This document shows positions 14,511 to 20,141 of a stretch of 20,141 bases of DNA, piece by piece. The DNA lies in assembly GCA_023433925.1 (NCBI GenBank), contig JAEYTO010000114.1, positions 1 to 20,141 of the forward strand, given 5' to 3'. The stretch is from Pseudomonadota bacterium. Its GTDB lineage: Bacteria > Desulfobacterota > Desulfovibrionia > Desulfovibrionales > Desulfovibrionaceae. The position numbers were made by a program, and so were the translations under genes. The notes beneath the pieces were generated by a model. The model searched no databases. It was given only the letters and a program-made list of their open reading frames with translations, and was not told the DNA's origin. Position 1 is the first letter of the stretch; each line of letters starts with the position of its first letter.

Positions 14511-15250
14511 AATATCTCGCGCGCCAGCCAGATGACCCGGCCCACGATGCGCACGCTGACCGACTCGTCCAGGGCGACCTCCAGGGGCTGGTAGACCTGG
14601 CGGTTGTCGCTCACGAGCACGAGCTTGCCGGGCCGCTTGTCCAGCCGCTTGACCACCACGCCGTCGTCGATGCCCACGACGTAGATCTTGCCGTAGACCA
14701 CATCGGTCTGGGATTGGTCGATAAGCACCGCGTCGCCGTCGCGCAGGGTGGGCTCCATGGAGTCACCCGCCACGCGCATGAGGCACATCTGGCTCACGTT
14801 GCCCTTGCGGCGCAGCCAGTCCTGCCGGAAGGCGAAGTAGCCCTCCACCTTGGCCTCGGTCTCCAGGCCTCCGGGCCCCATGCGCGGCACGGCCGAGACC
14901 CTGGGGATGAAGGCGAATTCGTCCAAATGGAACGGGCCCTGGGACTCGCTCGGCAACTGGCCGGCCTTGTGGCGCTGCAGCTCGGGCTGCGCGGCTTCCT
15001 CGCCCACGCGCATGGGTCCGAGCCCGCTCTCAAGCCATACCGGGTTGAGCTGGTACATGCGGCAGAGCTTGAGGAACCACTCGGCGGGCACGGCCTTGCG
15101 CCGCTTGGCGTCGGTGATGGCCGCACGCCGCACGCCCAGCCGTTCCGCGAGCTGGGCCTGGGTGCGTAGACCGGTGGCGTACATGATGCGCCGCAGGACG
15201 TCATCCACGCCAAAACCTTCCAAGTTGTACGCTTCTTCCGGATTCTTCAC
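14507..15250 (-). CDS. S24-type repressor (CI/LexA-like) with phage-repressor HTH
   Basis: The 247-aa protein starts at GTG 15250, with GGAGGAG about 10 nt upstream. The N-terminal helix-turn-helix, DDVLRRIMYATGLRTQAQ then LAERLGVRRAAITDAKRR (16-51), resembles the Bacteriophage CI repressor HTH type, and LNPVWLESGLGPM (68-80) is a common continuation. The C-terminal S24 domain holds the Ser-Lys dyad Ser164 (AGDSMEPTL) and Lys201 (VVVKRL). A canonical Ala-Gly self-cleavage site is not evident in the linker (PRVSAVPRMGPGG, 116-128), so it may or may not be RecA-responsive. There are no other phage genes nearby, so it looks like a domesticated host regulator. It probably autoregulates through the upstream gap, which has repeated TTGAC/GTCAA words. 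Upstream frame to 15670 is rejected as it lacks family sequence. Confidence 0.9.
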   Translation of the reverse strand: MKNPEEAYNLEGFGVDDVLRRIMYATGLRTQAQLAERLGVRRAAITDAKRRKAVPAEWFLKLCRMYQLNPVWLESGLGPMRVGEEAAQPELQRHKAGQLPSESQGPFHLDEFAFIPRVSAVPRMGPGGLETEAKVEGYFAFRQDWLRRKGNVSQMCLMRVAGDSMEPTLRDGDAVLIDQSQTDVVYGKIYVVGIDDGVVVKRLDKRPGKLVLVSDNRQVYQPLEVALDESVSVRIVGRVIWLAREIF

Positions 15251-15331
15251 GGCGGCAGCTCCTCCAGCCGGCTCGGACGCGGGCCGCGCGGCGCACCGCC
15301 CGGCCCGGCGCAGGCCGGGCTCTGTTCTTCC

Positions 15332-15393
15332 CTTGACAGGCCTATGCCACGGCCATGACGCGGCGTCAAGCAGAGAAGGACACATGTCAAGCA
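15332..15393. promoter_or_regulatory. Repeated GTCAAG half-sites upstream of the S24 repressor
   Basis: CTTGACA (15332-15338) is the exact inverse of TGTCAAG (15385-15391). GTCAAGCA also occurs as a direct repeat at 15365-15372 and 15386-15393, 21 bp apart (two helical turns). On the minus strand TTGACG (15370-15364) with a CATAGG box 17 nt further could be the repressor's promoter. The site could therefore be an operator, probably for autoregulation. A GC hairpin (15303-15309/15314-15320) lies between it and the gene. Confidence 0.4.
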
Positions 15394-15576
15394 ACTGAGC
15401 GCGCGGGCCGAGCGCCGCTCCGCTGTCGTCCGCCCGGGTGCGGCCAGCCTGCGCGGCGCGGCGGACGGTTCCTCTCGCCGACGCCGCTTCAGCCCGGATG
15501 CGCGAACGTCGTGACGCTCCGCCGATCCAGGTTTTGAAAGCAGCATTTTCCCTTCCTTGCCGATAAGGTCTGATGC

Positions 15577-15616
15577 TATGCTTGAAATTGTCTGCATGAC
15601 ATGCGATCAAGCAGAC
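15577..15616 (+). promoter_or_regulatory. Possible promoter and operator of the hybrid kinase gene
   Basis: TATGCT (15577-15582) preceded by TG at 15574-15575 forms an extended -10-like box; the -35 is poor. Just downstream lie the inverted repeat GCATG-A-CATGC (15594-15604) and the longer GTCTGC/GCAGAC pair (15590-15595, 15611-15616). About 200 bases upstream (15394-15575) hold nothing recognisable. Confidence 0.3.
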
Positions 15617-15675
15617 CTCCGGCATCCACCATACGCCGAGCGGACCATGCGCCGCTTCAGGGATGTGCATACTCC

Positions 15676-17238
<1,563 letters not shown>

Positions 17239-17239
17239 C

Positions 17240-17366
17240 AGCCCGTTGAAAAACAGGCCCTCGGACCGGGAAGGTCAGCCGAATGCGCGACGTCCGCGAG
17301 CAAGGCTTGAGCCAAGCCCGAGCCTTGCGGAGCTGAAATAGCCAAGACGGCTCTCTCTCAACAGTC
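17240..17366 (-). repeat. Dispersed repeat family, copy B
   Basis: Read on the minus strand from 17366 it begins GACTGTTGA and contains AGCCGTCTTGGCT, CTCCGCAA and GGCTCA in the same order as copy A at 4221-4285. It continues with GCAAGGCT/AGCCTTGC as a perfect 8-bp inverted repeat (17310-17317, 17331-17338) and ends at CTGTTTTTCAACGGGC, so the outer ends (GTTGA and TCAAC) are inverted repeats. It fills the gap between the convergent kinase and thiol peroxidase genes and ends 2 nt from the tpx stop. It may double as a terminator, but lacks a clean T-tract. Confidence 0.55.
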
Positions 17367-17368
17367 CA

Positions 17369-17902
<534 letters not shown>

Positions 17903-17941
17903 GGCTGTCCTCCCATCGGTTCGAGGGTTCTCCAGCCTTTC

Positions 17942-17970
17942 TGTATGCAGGACCCGCCACGCGCTGGCAA
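17942..17970 (-). promoter_or_regulatory. Probable tpx promoter
   Basis: On the minus strand TTGCCA (17970-17965), 17-nt spacer, CATACA (17947-17942), giving a start about 33 nt before the ATG at 17902. The -35 differs from consensus at one base; the -10 is weak. In the other direction TTGACG (17976-17981) and TACACA (18000-18005), 18 nt apart, could serve the divergent membrane-protein gene. Confidence 0.4.
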
Positions 17971-18013
17971 GCCGATTGACGGCCAGGCGGGGCAGACGGT
18001 ACACACACGGGCC

Positions 18014-18520
18014 ATGAAAAGCAGCAAGATCGCCTACATTCTTCTCTTCGCCCTCGTGCTGGCGGCCGCGGCCCAGTTCCTCTACCTCTTCGGCGATCTG
18101 CCCGGCCGCGTGGCCACCCGCTTCGACGAGGCAGGCCAGCCCGAGCTGACCCTGCACAAGGCCGCCTTCGCCGCCTTCTACCTGGGCGTGACCGCCTTCT
18201 TCGCCATCTACGGCATCGTGGCCCGCACCCACGCGCGCAAGCTGCCCGACCGCTACCTCAAGATCATCCCCAGCCACGCGCACTGGCTCGCGCCCGAGCG
18301 GAGGGCCGAAACCATGGCCTGGATATCCGGCGCCCTGGTCTGGGTCGCCGTGCTCACCCTGGCCCTGTTCGCGGGCACCTTCACGTTCATCATGCTGGCC
18401 AACGTCGGCCAGTCCGTTTCGGGCCTGTCCACCATCTTGTCCTTCATGAACACCATCTACCTGACCGCGCTTTTCTTCCTGGTCATCGCCTTCAGGAAGC
18501 GCTTTCACCTGCATAAATAG
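18014..18520 (+). CDS. DUF1648-like membrane protein
   Basis: The 168-aa protein has four hydrophobic segments: IAYILLFALVLAAAAQFLYL (6-25), AAFAAFYLGVTAFFAIYGIV (50-69), ISGALVWVAVLTLALFAGTF (about 104-123), and TIYLTALFFLVIAF near the C-terminus. After the first helix, GDLPGRVATRFDEAGQPEL (27-45) matches the LPxRVxxHFxxxGxP pattern of DUF1648 proteins, some of which are linked to SdpI-type immunity; that role is not implied here. The ATG at 18014 lacks a good Shine-Dalgarno but starts a typical N-in signal anchor. Divergent from tpx by 111 bp. Confidence 0.75.
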   Translation: MKSSKIAYILLFALVLAAAAQFLYLFGDLPGRVATRFDEAGQPELTLHKAAFAAFYLGVTAFFAIYGIVARTHARKLPDRYLKIIPSHAHWLAPERRAETMAWISGALVWVAVLTLALFAGTFTFIMLANVGQSVSGLSTILSFMNTIYLTALFFLVIAFRKRFHLHK

Positions 18521-18523
18521 GAA

Positions 18524-18544
18524 CGGGAGGGCTCGGCCCTCCCG
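18524..18544 (+). terminator. Hairpin after the DUF1648-like gene
   Basis: CGGGAGGG (18524-18531) and CCCTCCCG (18537-18544), perfect 8-bp stem, 5-nt loop, 4 bases after the stop. No T-tract follows directly; it precedes a second, stronger terminator. Confidence 0.5.
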
Positions 18545-18568
18545 TACTGTTGGCACGCTCGGCAAGAT

Positions 18569-18599
18569 AAACCCCGCCGGTTTTCACCTGGCGGGGTTT
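18569..18599. terminator. Bidirectional intrinsic terminator
   Basis: AAACCCCGCC (18569-18578) and GGCGGGGTTT (18590-18599) form a perfect 10-bp stem with an A-tract on one side and a T-tract on the other, so either strand gives a GC stem with trailing T residues. It lies between the convergent DUF1648-like and esterase genes. Confidence 0.85.
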
Positions 18600-18663
18600 C
18601 GCATTTCGCCGATGGGAAGGCCGTCCCTCCCATGCCACTGTTCCTGGCGCGGCAACATCCGCG

Positions 18664-19341
18664 TCAGGTCTTCTTCCCGGCCGGGCAGCCCTTGGCGAGC
18701 ATCTCCTTGATGAGCGGGTACAGCCCCTGGGCGATGCGCCTGGCGCCGGTGGCGTTGGGGTGGATGCCGTCGCCGAGGTTGAGCGCGGAGTCGGTGGCCA
18801 CGCCCTGGAGGAGGAAAGGATAAAAATAGGTCCCGTGCTTCCCGGCCAGGCGCGGGTAGATGGCGTTGAAGTTTCGCACGTAGTCGCCGCCGAGATTGGG
18901 CGCGGCGTGCATGCCGGCCAGGAGCGTGCAGACGCCCTGTCCGCCCAGCCTGGTCAGGATGGCGTCCAGGTTGCGCTCCACGAGCTCCGGCGAAAGGGCG
19001 CGGAGCATGTCGTTGGCGCCCAGGGCCACCACGGCGTAGTCCGGCTTGTCCTGGAGCGCCCAGTCCAGGCGGGCCAGGCCGCCGGCCGTGGTGTCGCCTG
19101 ACACCCCGGCGTTGACGACCCGCACGGCGAGCCCATCCGCAGCGAGCATATCCTGCACGACCTCGGGCCAGGCCTGGCCGTGGTCCAATCCGTAGCCCGC
19201 CGTGAGGCTGTCGCCCAGGGCCAGGAGCACGCGCTGCTTGGTCTCGGCCATGGCTGCCTCCGTTGCCAAAACAAGGCAAATTGCTAGTATGTGCGCGGCC
19301 ACGACTTTCCAGAAACACCAGCGCCGCGGGATATTGCCCAT
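18664..19341 (-). CDS. Periplasmic SGNH-family esterase / arylesterase, TesA-like
   Basis: The 225-aa precursor has a signal peptide (basic NIPRRW, hydrophobic VVAAHILAICLVLA, cleavage likely after AMA near residue 32). The SGNH hydrolase blocks are complete: block I LALGDSLTAGYG with nucleophile Ser45, block II NAGVSGDTTAGG (Gly82), block III VALGANDMLR (Asn110), and block V DGIHPNATGARRIA with Asp191 and His194. This is the TesA/arylesterase branch (acyl-CoA thioesterase I / lysophospholipase L1). Start 19341 is chosen since GGAGGG lies about 10 nt upstream; 19359 is an alternative. It is divergent from a YbbA-like ABC ATPase, the same pairing seen at the tesA-ybbA-ybbP locus of enterobacteria. 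The tail ends in GCPAGKKT. Confidence 0.92.
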   Translation of the reverse strand: MGNIPRRWCFWKVVAAHILAICLVLATEAAMAETKQRVLLALGDSLTAGYGLDHGQAWPEVVQDMLAADGLAVRVVNAGVSGDTTAGGLARLDWALQDKPDYAVVALGANDMLRALSPELVERNLDAILTRLGGQGVCTLLAGMHAAPNLGGDYVRNFNAIYPRLAGKHGTYFYPFLLQGVATDSALNLGDGIHPNATGARRIAQGLYPLIKEMLAKGCPAGKKT

Positions 19342-19427
19342 GCCAGAAACACCCTCCATGGTTGAGCTTTCCGACGTATCGCTGACCGCTATCCGGCGGG
19401 GCCGGGCCGGTCAACATCCTGCGCGGC
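19340..19427 (+). pseudogene. Out-of-frame 5' end of the ABC ATPase gene
   Basis: From ATG 19340 or 19358 the frame reads (MPETPS)MVELSDVSLT, a normal LolD/YbbA N-terminus, and then departs (AIRRGRAGQH). The expected continuation, LSGGAGPVNILRG, is found in the +1 frame from 19389. The two join if one base is removed near 19388 in ACCGCTATCC. The ABC gene is thus split by a one-base insertion or a sequencing error; alternatively translation begins at GTG 19428 and the first part is lost. Confidence 0.65.
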
Positions 19428-20036
<609 letters not shown>

Positions 20037-20141
20037 ACGTAACGACTCAACCAAGAGAGAGCGCCGCCCTTTCTCGGACTCTCTCCCGGCAGGGGAATGA
20101 TTCCCCCGCACCCCCATCTCTTTTCCCCAAAAACCAGAAGT
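20037..20141. other. Window edge: hairpins after the ABC gene
   Basis: GAGAGAG (20055-20061)/CTCTCTC (20079-20085) and GGGGAA (20092-20097)/TTCCCC (20101-20106) are inverted repeats, followed by a pyrimidine-rich tract (ATCTCTTTTCCCC), suggesting a terminator. An open frame from GTG 20033 overlaps the ABC stop and runs off the end, but its codons (GTA, ACT, CAA, AGA, AAT) are unlike those of neighbouring genes. Confidence 0.45.

Overview
The window is GC-rich (roughly two-thirds G+C by eye) and densely coded on both strands. The gene content points to a sulfate-reducing deltaproteobacterium of the Desulfovibrio type: a FlrC-like sigma-54 activator, a LarB nickel-pincer-cofactor enzyme, a DUF4911-type protein, and a small dual-CXXC protein interrupted by an in-frame TGA that looks like a selenocysteine codon. 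The taxonomic call is an inference from gene content; there is no rRNA or other marker in the window. No tRNA, rRNA, CRISPR array, integrase or complete insertion sequence was seen.

Left part (1-4482, mostly minus strand). A FAD-dependent oxidoreductase is preceded by an untracked 20-codon hydrophobic ORF and by a perfect 17-bp hairpin that hides its Shine-Dalgarno sequence. A gene-poor stretch with short nested repeats follows, then a 98-aa hypothetical protein and a sigma-54 activator whose receiver domain has lost its phosphorylation residues. The leader of the activator carries a duplicated ribosome-binding segment and a ~129-bp palindromic MITE-like element, beside a copy of a second repeat family that recurs near 17.3 kb.

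Middle part (4483-10661). larB is followed by a GT2/GT4 glycosyltransferase pair facing an O-antigen-ligase-like polymerase/ligase, which together suggest a piece of an LPS or surface-glycan locus. Next comes a compact operon of M24 aminopeptidase, DUF4911 protein and the putative selenoprotein, with a SECIS-like hairpin starting right after the TGA.

Right part (10662-20141). This holds cell-wall genes (MltB-like transglycosylase and an NlpC/P60 lipoprotein, divergent), an Atg22/UMF1-type MFS transporter, a DUF2269-type membrane protein, an S24-type (CI/LexA-like) repressor, a soluble REC-HisKA-HATPase-Hpt kinase, a thiol peroxidase lacking the usual resolving cysteine, a DUF1648-like membrane protein, and a TesA-like esterase divergent from a YbbA/LolD-like ABC ATPase whose 5' end is out of frame by one base. 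The tesA/ybbA neighbourhood matches the enterobacterial arrangement, but no permease is recognisable before the window ends.

The most notable observations are the selenoprotein candidate, the leader-ORF/hairpin arrangement before the oxidoreductase, the two dispersed palindromic repeat families, and the frameshifted ABC ATPase.
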